A model generated the notes under the pieces. That model made no database searches. It had not been told where the DNA came from and worked only from the letters and a program-made list of their open reading frames with translations. Positions 1 to 9,334 of a DNA stretch of 64,000 nt are shown here, piece after piece. How positions within the stretch are numbered: position 1 is the first letter of the stretch; each line of letters begins with the position of its first letter. Source of the stretch: Paracoccus bogoriensis (lineage in GTDB: Bacteria > Pseudomonadota > Alphaproteobacteria > Rhodobacterales > Rhodobacteraceae). Position numbers and translations under genes: made by a program. Location of the stretch: positions 1-64,000 of the forward strand of contig NZ_JAHYSR010000005.1 in assembly GCF_019431455.1 (NCBI RefSeq), given 5' to 3'.

Positions 1-154
1 CGCGCTTGACATGGCCCTTCACGCAGGTGGGCGGCATGAGCCGGACATCATGCCCGAACTTGATCACTTCCCGCCCCCGGTCGTGCGCGCTGGCGCAGGC
101 TTCCATACCGAACAGGCAGGGCGGCGGGCGCCGGAAGAATTCAAGCATCTGGCT
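1..154 (-). pseudogene. IS110/IS1111-family (DEDD) transposase fragment, window edge
   Basis: About 50 residues can be read on the minus strand, including GMEACASAHDRGRE and VRLMPPTCVKGHVKR. This is the typical stretch of IS110-type transposases (GxEAC followed by the LMPPxYVKxYVKR motif) that lies between the first and second acidic residues of the DEDD catalytic domain. The piece starts in mid-protein, in frame with IS66 TnpC sequence, so its own start is missing. The rest lies outside the window. I treat it as a broken gene produced by recombination between two insertion sequences. Confidence 0.7.
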
Positions 155-617
155 GTGCCGCGTGACCAGCGCCTGGACCTGCGCCGGGATCACATCGAGC
201 CGCGCAAGGATCTCCTCTCCGATCCGGGCCATCTCGCCGCAGCCATAAGGGCAGAGCGTGCGGCCGGGCTCGATCACGCGCTCGACCACGCGCTCGACCC
301 GGGCCAGGTGCGCGGGCAGATGGCCACGGTTGCGCGCGGGCTTGCGAGGTTCTTCCCCGCGCGCCCGGGCAGGCGCGGGCTCGGCCTTCTCCTGTGCGGC
401 CTCAAGCACGCCCTGGGCCAGTGGCGTCCTCAAGCGGCAAATTGAACTGGCCGGGCGACAGTTTCCCGGAACTCTTGCCGAAGCGCTCGCGCTGCGAGGC
501 GCGCAAGATGTCCTCCAGCCGGCGGTTGGCCTCCTGCAGCCCGAGCAGCGCCGCCTCGACCTCGCTGAGCCCTGCCGTCAGATGAGCGTTCTCGCGGCTG
601 AGGGCATCGGCATCCAT
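155..617 (-). pseudogene. tnpC: IS66 transposase TnpC, N-terminal remnant with frameshift
   Basis: The start at 617 gives MDADALSREN, a leucine-zipper-like region and the IS66 motif RERFGKSSGKLSPGQFNLPLED. The frame then ends at a stop at 402-404. A one-base shift near 425 restores the family sequence: EAAQEKAEPAPARARGEEPRKP, the proline/basic linker, and the zinc-finger start CPYGCGEMARIGE with LDVIPAQ. IS66 identity stops near base 155, where IS110-type sequence begins. The catalytic DDE domain is therefore absent and the product cannot be an active transposase. Confidence 0.75.
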
Positions 618-686
618 GCCTCGGAGCGAACCACGCTGACGCGGTCCTGGCCAGCAAGAACAGGCGCTTCCCCTGCGTCCGCCCGC

Positions 687-1040
687 TCATCCTGCGACCA
701 GCGGGCGCCGCGCCCGTTCCGGCCGCACCAGCCGCCAGTCCAACCCCTGGAACAGAGCCGCCAGCTGCGCAGAGGACATTCGCATCACCCCATCCCGCAC
801 CGGGGACCAGACGAACGCGGCCCCCTCCTGGCATTTGTGAACGAGCACCATCCCGGTCTGGTCCCGGACCAGCAGCTTGATCCGGTCGGCCCGCTTCGCA
901 CGGGACACGAAGACCGCACCGCAGAACGGGTCCAGCCCGACCATCTCCTGCACGGCCAGCGCAAGGCCGTCGATCCCCTTGCGGAGGTCCACCGGGCGCG
1001 TCGCCACGCAAACCTTCACTGCCCCACCCTGGCCGAGCAT
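687..1040 (-). CDS. tnpB: IS66 family accessory protein TnpB
   Basis: This 117-residue protein has the full-length IS66 Orf2 pattern: VATRPVDLRKGIDGLA near residue 13, then the FCGAVFVSRAKRADRIKLLVRDQTGMVLVHK core and a C-terminal QLAALFQGLDWRLV. TnpB is an accessory protein of IS66 transposition whose exact biochemical role is unsettled. The ATG at 1038-1040 starts the family sequence. The upstream tnpA remnant is fused in the same frame because its stop codon has been lost. The frame is intact, but the flanking tnpA and tnpC are broken, so it probably has no function in place. Confidence 0.8.
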   Translation of the reverse strand: MLGQGGAVKVCVATRPVDLRKGIDGLALAVQEMVGLDPFCGAVFVSRAKRADRIKLLVRDQTGMVLVHKCQEGAAFVWSPVRDGVMRMSSAQLAALFQGLDWRLVRPERARRPLVAG

Positions 1041-1483
1041 CACTGCCGCCCGCACCGCCCGGATCGACCGCGTCAGCAGGGCCTCATCCGCATCGGCGTC
1101 GAGGCGGATCACGACATCGCCGACAACGATCTCCACGCCGGTGGCGAGCCCCGTCTCTGCCGGCATCGCCGCGGCGGGGGCCTCCACGACCAGCTCCGCA
1201 AGCATCGGCAGGGCCGCCACGCTCTCGGGCACGACAAGCTGACCCGTCCGCATCTTCTTGCGCCAGTCGCAGGCCTGCCAGCGCGTCCTCCCGTGCCGCC
1301 GCGCGATATCCGCCATCGAAGCCCCCGGGACAGCTCTCCGCCGCGATCCGCGCCCGCGCCGCCTTCCTGCGCCGCCGCCGGTCGGCCCCTCGAGCCCCTC
1401 CAGCCGCGAAACCCCGCTGCCCACCGAGCCGTCCAGATGGACGCCCACTTTGCCGTCTCGTTCCAAGCCAACACATCCGACAC
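1041..1483 (-). pseudogene. tnpA: IS66 transposase accessory TnpA, frameshifted
   Basis: The coding sequence starts with GTG at 1483 (SDVLAWNETAK) and then jumps frame (VGVHLDGSVGSGVSRLEGLEG). It passes through a second shift around a basic RRRRKAARARIAAES stretch and returns to the previous frame at MADIARRHGRTRWQ, the helix-turn-helix. It continues through the LVVPESVAALPMLAELVV and VEIVVGDVVIRLDADADEALL region typical of IS66 TnpA. At least two indels are needed to rebuild it, and it reads directly into tnpB without a stop. It is a dead gene, recognisable only by piecing frames together. Confidence 0.7.
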
Positions 1484-1751
1484 TCATGCGCACAGAGAAT
1501 GGCCCGGTCAGATCACCAGCGGCAAAAGGGGGACTGCGTCGCGCTTGCTGACGAACTGTTTCTGACCCTGCAATCGACCAACCTCGCCGTTGCGGCGGCG
1601 CGGCTGGTCCTGGCGATGGCGCCTGGTGCAGCCCTTGCCTTGGGAATGCGAGCGCAGCGCTCAAGCGCCGGGCATAGGGGTGCGGATGGCGGTATCCCTC
1701 CAGGCGCCCCCCGCGGGACGCAAGCGAAGGTTCCCCCGCTGAATCCCGGGC

Positions 1752-4304
1752 TCAGTAGAGCCCGCCCGACGACATCGTTCCGAAATCGGTGCGGCTGGGG
1801 ATGACACGCCTCTCACCGGTGGAAGTGACAATCGAGGTCGATGCCCGCGACTCGGCGCCCGCCTCCCAGGGCAGGATCACCGGGCCGTCGCCGAAGCCGG
1901 TCACGACAAGGGGCGCGCCCCAGTTCGGGTCCGAGCCCTGGCGGAAATATTCCGCGATGACGTTCGGACCCGTCGCATCATCCGGCAGGCGCTGGCCCGT
2001 CACCCGGTCGATCTTGACCCAGTAGCCGCCCGGCGGCACGCGGAAGGCCGTGCCGCCATATTCCGCCACCGCCGCCCGCATGAAGGCGTTGAAGACCGGA
2101 ACGCAGAGCGTGCCGCCGAAGGCATTGCTGCCAAGCGTGCGCGGCTGGTCGAAGCCCAGATAGCAGCCCGCCACGATATTGCTGGAATAGCCGATGAACC
2201 ACACGTCCTTGGCGTCGTTGGTGGTCCCGGTCTTGCCTGCAATGGGGACGGGCAGGTTTACCCCCGAACCCGAACCGCGCGTCACTGCCCCTTCCAGCAT
2301 CGAGGTCAGCTGATAGGCGGTAATCGCGTCCATCACCCGCTCGCGATTGCTTTCGATCACCGGAGCGGCTCCGGCCGGAAGGGCCTGCAGGCCGCAGGTC
2401 TGGCAGACGCGGCGGTCATGGCGATAGATCGTGCGTCCGCGCCGGTCCTGTACGCGGTCCACCAGCGTCGGCTCGACCCGCTCGCCGCCATTGGCGAACA
2501 TCGCATAGGCCGCAACCATGCGAAACAGCGTCGTTTCCTGTGCGCCAAGAGCATTCGCCAGGAAAGGCTGCATCCGGTCATAGACGCCGAAGCGCTCGGC
2601 ATATTCGGCCACTGTCTCCATGCCGATATTGTCGGCGATACGGATCGTCATCAGGTTGCGCGACTGCTCGATCCCGGTTCTGAGCGGGGTCGGCCCGTAA
2701 TGTCGCCCCGAAGCGTTCTTGGGTTCCCACAGGCCTTGGGGCGTGTTGATGCGGATCGGCTCGTCCACGACGATCGTGGCGGGGGTGTAGTTGTTGTCCA
2801 GAGCCGCCGCATAGACGAAGGGCTTGAAACTGGAACCCGGCTGACGCAGCGCCTGCGTCGCCCGGTTGAAAACCGAGGACTGATACGAAAACCCGCCCTG
2901 CATCGCAAGAACACGCCCGGTATTGACATCCATCGCCATGAAACCGCCCTGGATCTCGGGAACCTGTCGCAGAGACCAGCGCAGGAAGCTGCCATCGCTG
3001 TCGCGCGTGAGGGCGCGCACCAGCACGACCTCGCCCACACGAACCAGGTCGCCCGCCCCCTGCGCGCGCGGCCCCAGACTGCCCGTCTGGCGGTCCCGGC
3101 GGCGCGCCCAGGTCACATCCTCGGCCGGAATCCAGTGGCCTTCGGGCTCTTCGGCAATGCCCTCGATCCCGATGCGGGCGCGGCTGCCTTCGATGGCCAG
3201 CACGACGGCCGGGCGCCAGCCGGGAATGTCGCGCGGCAGGCGCAAATCCCACAGCGCGCCACGCCACGCCGCCTCGTCGCGCAGCAGCGACGGGTCGATT
3301 TCTTCGCCTGTGCCGCGCCAGACGCCGCGGCCCCGGTCGTAATCCTCCAGCGCCTGTTGCAAGGCCGCCGCAGCCTGGGCTTGCAGGTCGGGATCGACGG
3401 TGGCGCGGATCGTCAGGCCGCCGCCGAAGAACTCTTCGCGGCCGAATTCGCGGCTGAGCTGGCGGCGGATTTCGTCGGTAAAATAGTCGCGGGGTGGCAG
3501 GCTGTTCTGAAAGCCGGGGAAATCGCCGTTCTGGACGCTGCGCAGCGGCTTGGCCGCTTCGGCCCGAAAGGTGGCCTCGTCCAGATAGCCGTTATGCCAC
3601 ATCTCGCGCAGCACGTAATTGCGCCGGTCGGTCAGGCGCCCCTTGGCGCGCACCGGATGCAGCCGGCCCGGAGCCTGCGGCAAGGCGGCCAGCATCGCGG
3701 CCTCGTGGGGCGCCAGTTCGGACAGCGACTTGTTGAAATAGGTCTGTGCGGCGGCGGCCACGCCGAAGCTGTTCTGGCCCAGGAAGATCTCGTTCAGATA
3801 GAGTTCCAGGATCTGATCCTTGGTCAACGTGTTTTCCAGCCGGGCGGCCAGGATCAGCTCCTTTACCTTGCGTTCGATGCTGCGGTCGCTGGACAGAAGG
3901 AAGTTCTTCATCACCTGCTGCGTGATGGTCGAGGCGCCGCGCACGCTGCTGCCGCGCGAGGCGACCGCCTCGTAGGCTGCCGACAGGATCCCCCGCAGGT
4001 CATAGCCCGGATGATGAAAGAAGTTCTTGTCCTCGGCGCTGATGAAGGCCTGCACGATCAGGTCCGGCACCTCGTCGATGGGCACGAAGATTCGCCGCTC
4101 TTCGGCGAATTCGTCGATCAGTCGGCCCTCGGAGGAATAGATGCGGCTGATGGTCTTTGGCGTGTATTGTGCCAGCGTCTCGTGGCTGGGCAGGTCGCGG
4201 GAATAGATCCAGAAAACCGCGCCCAGGGTCAGTGCGACGAAGATGATCGCAGTCACGAACCACGAAAAGATCGCGCCAAAAAAGGAAAGGATGCTGCGAA
4301 CCAC
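1752..4304 (-). CDS. mrcA: Penicillin-binding protein 1A (bifunctional glycosyltransferase/transpeptidase)
   Basis: This 850-residue class A PBP polymerises lipid II into glycan strands and cross-links stem peptides in the periplasm. An N-terminal membrane anchor (about residues 5-33) is followed by a GT51 domain with catalytic Glu91 in EDKNFFHHPG and the RGASTITQQ motif near 122-130. An OB-like insert follows, then a transpeptidase domain with SxxK at Ser491-Lys494, SRN at 548-550 and KTGTT at 691-695. All catalytic motifs are present and the length is normal. It is transcribed on the same strand as the upstream amidase gene, with a 78-base gap, so the two may share regulation. Confidence 0.95.
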   Translation of the reverse strand: MVRSILSFFGAIFSWFVTAIIFVALTLGAVFWIYSRDLPSHETLAQYTPKTISRIYSSEGRLIDEFAEERRIFVPIDEVPDLIVQAFISAEDKNFFHHPGYDLRGILSAAYEAVASRGSSVRGASTITQQVMKNFLLSSDRSIERKVKELILAARLENTLTKDQILELYLNEIFLGQNSFGVAAAAQTYFNKSLSELAPHEAAMLAALPQAPGRLHPVRAKGRLTDRRNYVLREMWHNGYLDEATFRAEAAKPLRSVQNGDFPGFQNSLPPRDYFTDEIRRQLSREFGREEFFGGGLTIRATVDPDLQAQAAAALQQALEDYDRGRGVWRGTGEEIDPSLLRDEAAWRGALWDLRLPRDIPGWRPAVVLAIEGSRARIGIEGIAEEPEGHWIPAEDVTWARRRDRQTGSLGPRAQGAGDLVRVGEVVLVRALTRDSDGSFLRWSLRQVPEIQGGFMAMDVNTGRVLAMQGGFSYQSSVFNRATQALRQPGSSFKPFVYAAALDNNYTPATIVVDEPIRINTPQGLWEPKNASGRHYGPTPLRTGIEQSRNLMTIRIADNIGMETVAEYAERFGVYDRMQPFLANALGAQETTLFRMVAAYAMFANGGERVEPTLVDRVQDRRGRTIYRHDRRVCQTCGLQALPAGAAPVIESNRERVMDAITAYQLTSMLEGAVTRGSGSGVNLPVPIAGKTGTTNDAKDVWFIGYSSNIVAGCYLGFDQPRTLGSNAFGGTLCVPVFNAFMRAAVAEYGGTAFRVPPGGYWVKIDRVTGQRLPDDATGPNVIAEYFRQGSDPNWGAPLVVTGFGDGPVILPWEAGAESRASTSIVTSTGERRVIPSRTDFGTMSSGGLY

Positions 4305-4382
4305 GACAGAAGAGGCCTTTCAGGAGATTGTCCCGTCTATAGACCCGCGCGGGCTGCGGGTCAAAACACGATTACCCCGCCT

Positions 4383-5624
4383 TCAGCGTCGCAACAGACC
4401 CGCCCGCGCAGTCTCGTCGGTCCACCATCCGGTGACGGCATCGGCCACCGCCTCGACCATGCGCGCCCGCCACAACGGGTCGGTCAGATTGGCGCGGTCG
4501 GTCTCGTCCGACAGGAAGCCCAGTTCCAGCAGCGCCGAGGGAATGTCGGGCGATTTCAGCACCGAGAATGCGGCGCCCTGCACCGGGCGGCCATGCAGGC
4601 CGATCCCCAGCAGCGCCATGCGCGAGGTCAGGATGCGCGCGAAGGCCTCGGAACGGGGCTGCGTGTCGGTGCGGGCGAAATCCATCATCACGGCGGCCAG
4701 TTGGTCGTCCTGCCCGGTCAGGTCCAGCCCCCGCAGCATGTCATCGCGTTCATGGCGCAGCGCCAATTGCGCCGCCGCCCGGTCATCGGCCGAGGGGTTC
4801 CAGACATAGACCGTTGCCCCCGCCGCATGGCCCTGGGGCAGCGCATCGGCATGAAGCGACAGGAACAGGTCCGCCCCCGCCTGACGCGCCATTGTCAGCC
4901 GCGCCTGAAGCCCGACATAGACATCCCGATCCCGCGTCATCTGCACGTTCACACCGCGCCGTTGCAATTCCTCGCGCAGTTCCAGACCGAAGGCCAGAAC
5001 CAGCGCCGCCTCGGATTCGCCGTCCACCTGCGCGCCGGGATCAAAGCCGCCGTGGCCGGGGTCCAGCATGACGGTCAGCATTTCCGGCCGGGTCCGGGCG
5101 GGCGGCAGATCGGCAGGGTCGGGCAGATCGCGCAAGGCCGCCGCAGCCGAGGGGCGGGGTGCAAAATCGGCCTTGGAAACGGGATGCAGCAGGATGGCGA
5201 TGCGCGGCTGCGCCCCGCCCGAGACCTTTCCTGCCTGCGCGATCCGGTATGGTCCGGGCAGTTCGATCACCACCCGAGACCAGCCCGGTTGAAAGATACC
5301 CCACCGCAAGGCAGGGACCAGATCATGCCCGAACAGATCCGACGGGCTCAGCCCCGACAGATCGACGCCTTTCAGATCGACCACCAGTCGCGCGGGATCG
5401 CCCACCAGAAAGACCCGATAGGGCACCGCATGATCCAGAGCCAGCGTAAGCTCCAGCGAGGGCTCGCCGAAAAGCCTCTGCCACCAGCCGCGCTCGGTCC
5501 GTGTCAGCGAGGATGCGCCCAGGTCCAGCCGCACCGCCGGTTCGGCGGCCAGGGGCAGCGCCAGGGCCAGCGCAAGCCAGAGGGCCATCAGCAGGGCGCG
5601 GAAAGGCGGCACCAGGCGGCTCAT
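4383..5624 (-). CDS. amiC: N-acetylmuramoyl-L-alanine amidase with AMIN domain
   Basis: The 413-residue protein has a signal peptide (about 1-27), an AMIN-type cell-wall/septum targeting domain (about 30-150) and an Amidase_3 catalytic domain from about 183. Expected zinc and catalytic residues are visible: His191 in DPGHGG, Glu203/Glu205 in DGESE, His258 in SLHAD and Glu367 in LLELGF. Such enzymes cut the bond between MurNAc and the stem peptide, usually during daughter-cell separation. Its start overlaps the stop of the upstream aminotransferase gene by four bases. AmiC is the closest match; I cannot separate AmiA, AmiB and AmiC types by eye. Confidence 0.9.
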   Translation of the reverse strand: MSRLVPPFRALLMALWLALALALPLAAEPAVRLDLGASSLTRTERGWWQRLFGEPSLELTLALDHAVPYRVFLVGDPARLVVDLKGVDLSGLSPSDLFGHDLVPALRWGIFQPGWSRVVIELPGPYRIAQAGKVSGGAQPRIAILLHPVSKADFAPRPSAAAALRDLPDPADLPPARTRPEMLTVMLDPGHGGFDPGAQVDGESEAALVLAFGLELREELQRRGVNVQMTRDRDVYVGLQARLTMARQAGADLFLSLHADALPQGHAAGATVYVWNPSADDRAAAQLALRHERDDMLRGLDLTGQDDQLAAVMMDFARTDTQPRSEAFARILTSRMALLGIGLHGRPVQGAAFSVLKSPDIPSALLELGFLSDETDRANLTDPLWRARMVEAVADAVTGWWTDETARAGLLRR

Positions 5625-6754
5625 CGCGTGGCCATGAACCTTTCCAGCCGCGCAAGCCCTTCGACGATGTCGGCTGTCGCGCGGGCATAGCTGAAGCGCA
5701 GTGTGCGGCGCCCACGCTCGGGGTCGAAATCAAGACCCGGCGTGACCGCGACGCCTGCGCGTTCAAGGATCTCGGCGGCAAAGGCCAGCGAGTCATCGGT
5801 CAGGTCCGACACATCGGCATAGATATAGAATGCCCCTTGGGGCGGGGCGATCCTGCGAAAGCCGGCCCGCGGCAGGCCCTCCAGCATCAGGCGCCGATTT
5901 TCCGCATAGACGGAAAGGTTTGCCTCGGCTTCCTCGATACAATCCAGGGCCGCCAGCGCCGCAACCTGGCTGGCATGGGGCGGGCAGATGAACAGGTTCT
6001 GGGCCAGACGCTCGAGCGTGCGGATCATCGGCTCGGGCACGACCATCCAGCCGATCCGCCAGCCGGTCATCGAGAAATACTTGCTGAACGAGTTGATGAC
6101 GACGACCTCATCCGTCACCTCCAGCGCCGAGACGCAGCGCCCGTCATAGGACAGGCCGTGATAGATCTCGTCCGAGATCAGCGCCATGCCGCAAGCTTCT
6201 GCCGCCTGTGACAGCGCGGCCAGTTCCGGTGCGGTCAGCACCGTCCCCGAGGGATTGCCGGGCGAGGCCAGGATCAGCCCCTCGGCCTGCGGCAGATCCT
6301 CGGGGCGGGGCTGATAGCGGTCCTCGGGGCGGGTCGGGATGCCGACGGGTTCCAGCGACAGGGCGCGCAGGATCTGGCGATAGCTGGGATAGCCCGGAAA
6401 GCCCATCGCCACCCGGTCGCCTGCATCGAACAGCGCCGAGAAGGCCAGGATGAAGGCCCCGCTGCTGCCCGGCGTCACCACGACCCGCGCCGGGTCCAGA
6501 TCGACCCCATACCAGCGCCGGTAAAGATCCGCGATGCCCTGCCGCAAGGCAGGCAGGCCAAGCGCGACCGTGTAGCCAAGCGGCGCGTCCAGCGCCTGCG
6601 CCAGCGCGCGGCGGGCGCCTTCGGGGGCGGGGGTGCCGGGTTGGCCGACCTCCATATGGATGACATGGCGGCCCGCAGCCTCGGCGCGTGCGGCTTTCTC
6701 CATCACGTCCATCACGATAAAGGGGTCCACCTGCCCCCGCCTCGAATGCCTCAT
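5621..6754 (-). CDS. Class I/II PLP-dependent aminotransferase
   Basis: The 377-residue fold-type I aminotransferase carries the PLP lysine at Lys225 (NSFSKYFSMTGWRIG), the conserved Asp-Glu of SDEIYHGL (about 194-201) and NPSGT near 167. The start at 6754 (MRHSRRGQVDPF) matches the N-terminus of family members; the longer open frame upstream is antisense to the neighbouring gene. The substrate cannot be told from sequence, and aspartate- or alanine-type transamination are both possible. It probably forms a transcription unit with the downstream amidase gene, since the two overlap by four bases, and is divergent from the DsbA-like gene. Confidence 0.88.
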   Translation of the reverse strand: MRHSRRGQVDPFIVMDVMEKAARAEAAGRHVIHMEVGQPGTPAPEGARRALAQALDAPLGYTVALGLPALRQGIADLYRRWYGVDLDPARVVVTPGSSGAFILAFSALFDAGDRVAMGFPGYPSYRQILRALSLEPVGIPTRPEDRYQPRPEDLPQAEGLILASPGNPSGTVLTAPELAALSQAAEACGMALISDEIYHGLSYDGRCVSALEVTDEVVVINSFSKYFSMTGWRIGWMVVPEPMIRTLERLAQNLFICPPHASQVAALAALDCIEEAEANLSVYAENRRLMLEGLPRAGFRRIAPPQGAFYIYADVSDLTDDSLAFAAEILERAGVAVTPGLDFDPERGRRTLRFSYARATADIVEGLARLERFMATR

Positions 6755-6889
6755 TGCCTGTCCCCTTGCCTTTTGCAGCGGTTTAGCGCGCCCCTCTCCG
6801 CCAGACCAGTTCCTTTCGGCGGACCTCGCCTTGCCTTTGGACGCCCGAAGGCGCAAGTTGAGCGCCAGAAAAACAGGGGAAGAACCACC

Positions 6890-7627
6890 ATGAAACGCCT
6901 GATCGCCGCGTTGCTTCTGGCTGCGGCCCCCGCCTTGTCGCTGGATCTGTCCGCCATGACCGAAACCGAGCGCGAGGCCTTCGGCGCGGCCGTGCGCGAC
7001 TACCTGATGGAGAACCCGCAGGTTCTGGTCGAGGCGATCAATGTCCTCGAGGCGCGGCAGGCCGAGATGGGCGCGCAGAACGACCGCGCGCTGGTCGCCG
7101 CCAACCGCGACGCCATCTTCGCCGATGGCCATAGCTGGGTGGGCGGCAATCCCGAGGGCGACCTGACCGTGGTCGAGTTCATCGACTATCGCTGCGGTGT
7201 CTGCCGCCAAGCCGCCGCGGATATCATGGCCGCAATCGAGCAGGACGGCAATACACGCTTGATTCTGAAGGAATTCCCGATTCTCGGGCCGGAAAGCGAA
7301 CTGGCGTCGCGCTTTGCCATCTCGGTGCATCAGATCGCGGGCGATGACGCCTATCGGGCCGCCCATGACGCGCTGATGGAGATGCGTGGCAGCATCACCG
7401 CCGACAGCCTCTCCGCATTGGCCGCCCGTATCGGGGTCGAAGCCGAGCCGGTCCTGAACCGCATGAATACCGAACCCGTGACCCAGGTTCTGCGCGCCAA
7501 CCGGCAACTGGCCGAAATCATGGCCATTCAGGGCACGCCGACTTTCATCATCGGCGACGAGATGCTGCGCGGCCTGCCCCGTGCAGGGCTTGCCGCCACG
7601 ATCCAGGCGATCCGCCAGGATTCGTGA
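6890..7627 (+). CDS. DsbA-family thiol:disulfide oxidoreductase
   Basis: The 245-residue protein has a signal peptide (about 1-18), a short helical N-terminal extension typical of the Com1/ScsC-like group, and a thioredoxin fold with redox motif CGVC at 102-105. The cis-proline loop reads GTPTF near residue 216. It should form or isomerise disulfides in periplasmic proteins. The ATG at 6890 follows AGGGGAAG with good spacing. CGVC is not the classical DsbA CPHC, which suggests a specialised partner set. It stands alone and divergent from the aminotransferase gene, with a strong hairpin just after its stop. Confidence 0.88.
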   Translation: MKRLIAALLLAAAPALSLDLSAMTETEREAFGAAVRDYLMENPQVLVEAINVLEARQAEMGAQNDRALVAANRDAIFADGHSWVGGNPEGDLTVVEFIDYRCGVCRQAAADIMAAIEQDGNTRLILKEFPILGPESELASRFAISVHQIAGDDAYRAAHDALMEMRGSITADSLSALAARIGVEAEPVLNRMNTEPVTQVLRANRQLAEIMAIQGTPTFIIGDEMLRGLPRAGLAATIQAIRQDS

Positions 7628-7636
7628 GCAGCTTGG

Positions 7637-7659
7637 CGCGCCCGCGGCAGGCGGGCGCG
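7637..7659. terminator. GC-rich hairpin between convergent genes
   Basis: A perfect nine-base-pair stem (CGCGCCCGC / GCGGGCGCG) with loop GGCAG lies in the 39-base gap between the convergent dsbA-like and betA genes. There is no uridine run on either strand, so it may act as a bidirectional attenuator or RNA 3' end protector rather than a classical intrinsic terminator. Confidence 0.45.
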
Positions 7660-7666
7660 GAGCGGC

Positions 7667-9334
7667 CTATTGCGCCGCCAGCGGCTGGTCGGGATCGGCC
7701 AGCGCAACGCGGCCCAAAATCAGATCGGCCGCCTTTTCGCCGGTCATGATCGAAGGCGCGTTCAGGTTGCCGTTCGTGATGCGCGGAAAGATCGAACTGT
7801 CCGCGACCCTGAGCCCCTTGACCCCGATCACGCGCAGTTCCGGATCGACCACCGCCATCGGATCGGTGGCCGCCCCCATCCGCGCACTGCCGCAGGGGTG
7901 ATAGGCCGATTCGGCGTGGTCCCGAATGAAGGCGTCGATCTGGTCATCGGTCTGAACCCCGTCGCCGGGCTGGATCTCGTCGCCGCGATATTCGGCAAAG
8001 GCGGGCTGGCTGAAGATCTTGCGGGTATGGCGCACACAGGCCCGGAACTCGATCCAGTCATCAGGGTGGGACATGTAGTTGAAGCGGATCTCGGGCGCGA
8101 CACGGGGGTCGGCCGATGCCAGGCGGATCGTGCCGCGCGACTTGGACCGCATCGGGCCGACATGCGCCTGAAAGCCGTGCCCCTTGGCCGCCGCCTTTCC
8201 GTCATAGCGCACGGCCAGCGGCAGGAAGTGATACTGGATGTCCGGATAATCCACCGCATCCGAAGAGCGGATGAAGCCGCAGCTTTCGAACTGGTTCGAC
8301 GCACCAAGCCCGGTTTTTTGCAGCAGCCACTCGACCCCCACCCGGCTTTTGCCCAGCAGGTTGTAATAGGTGTAAAGCGTCACCGGCTTCAGCGACTTGT
8401 ATTGCATGTAGATTTCAAGATGGTCCTGAAGATTGGCGCCGACGCCGGGCCGATCCGCGACCGGCATGATGCCGTGCTGGCGCAGATGGTCGGCAGGACC
8501 GATCCCTGACAGCATCAGAAGCTTGGGTGTGTTGATGGAACTGGCCGAAAGGATCACCTCGCGCGTGGCCATGGCGACCTGGACGCGGCCCTTGCGGTCC
8601 AGCTCGACCCCCACGGCGCGACCATCGGCGATCAGCACGCGCCGCGCAAGGCCGCGCAGGATGGTCAGCAGGCCGCTGCGCCTGGCCGGGCGCAGATAGG
8701 CGTTGGCGGCGGACCAGCGACGGCCCTTCCAGATCGTGGCCTCCATCGGGCCGAAGCCTTCCTGCTGCGCGCCATTGTAATCGTCGGTGCGGGGCCATCC
8801 GGCCTGCTGGCCTGCCTCGATGAAGGCGTTGAACAGCGGGTTCTTGCGCTTGCCGCGCGTGACGTGCAGCGGCCCGTCGGTCCCACGCCAGGGCGAGGTC
8901 TGCACCCCGTTCGGATCGCCGTGCCAGGTCTCCATCCGCTTGAAATATGGCAGAACGCCCGCGTAATCCCAGCCGATCGCGCCCGATTCGGCCCAATGGT
9001 CGAAATCGGCGGGGTTGCCGCGCACGAAGACCATCCCGTTGATCGAGGACGACCCGCCCAGCACCTTGCCGCGCGGCGTGGCCAGTCGGCGCCCGCCCAG
9101 ATGCGGTTCGGGCTGGGTGGAAAAGCCCCAGTCGTAGCGGCTCATGTTCATCGGATAGGACAGCGCGCCCGGCATCTGGATGAAGGGCCCCATATCGCTG
9201 CCGCCATATTCGATCAGCGTGACGCGGCGCCCGGCCTCGGTCAGACGATAGGCCAGTGCGCAGCCGGCGCTGCCCGCGCCGACGATGACATAGTCCGCGT
9301 CTGCGGCGGCCTTGGACAGATCAATAGGGAGCAT
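7667..9334 (-). CDS. betA: Choline dehydrogenase (GMC oxidoreductase)
   Basis: The 555-residue FAD enzyme oxidises choline to betaine aldehyde, the first step of glycine betaine synthesis. Visible features are the dinucleotide fold GAGSAG at 19-24, the GMC signature around [16 protein letters not shown], and the C-terminal [12 protein letters not shown] containing the active-site His, ending in the [17 protein letters not shown] motif. The start at 9334 has GGGAGGC about six bases upstream and overlaps betB by 14 bases; an upstream alternative at 9355 lacks this support. It is the last gene of a betI-betB-betA unit. Confidence 0.95.
   Translation of the reverse strand: MLPIDLSKAAADADYVIVGAGSAGCALAYRLTEAGRRVTLIEYGGSDMGPFIQMPGALSYPMNMSRYDWGFSTQPEPHLGGRRLATPRGKVLGGSSSINGMVFVRGNPADFDHWAESGAIGWDYAGVLPYFKRMETWHGDPNGVQTSPWRGTDGPLHVTRGKRKNPLFNAFIEAGQQAGWPRTDDYNGAQQEGFGPMEATIWKGRRWSAANAYLRPARRSGLLTILRGLARRVLIADGRAVGVELDRKGRVQVAMATREVILSASSINTPKLLMLSGIGPADHLRQHGIMPVADRPGVGANLQDHLEIYMQYKSLKPVTLYTYYNLLGKSRVGVEWLLQKTGLGASNQFESCGFIRSSDAVDYPDIQYHFLPLAVRYDGKAAAKGHGFQAHVGPMRSKSRGTIRLASADPRVAPEIRFNYMSHPDDWIEFRACVRHTRKIFSQPAFAEYRGDEIQPGDGVQTDDQIDAFIRDHAESAYHPCGSARMGAATDPMAVVDPELRVIGVKGLRVADSSIFPRITNGNLNAPSIMTGEKAADLILGRVALADPDQPLAAQ

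Larger units (their letters stand above)
1..1483 (-). mobile_element. Decayed IS66-family element fused to an IS110-type fragment
   Basis: Read on the minus strand the order is tnpA (1041-1483), tnpB (687-1040), tnpC (about 155-617), the normal IS66 order. tnpA and tnpC carry frameshifts. The tnpC frame changes near 152-157 from IS66 to an IS110/IS1111-like transposase sequence that runs off the window edge. I did not locate terminal inverted repeats. The 268 bases between tnpA and the PBP1A gene (1484-1751) hold no recognisable gene. The element looks immobile unless helped in trans. Confidence 0.8.

Noticed and set aside
2418-5690. Plus-strand open frame of more than 1000 codons across the PBP1A and amidase genes
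   Set aside because: It is antisense to two genes with complete catalytic motifs and has the His/Gln/Arg-rich composition of shadow frames in GC-rich DNA.
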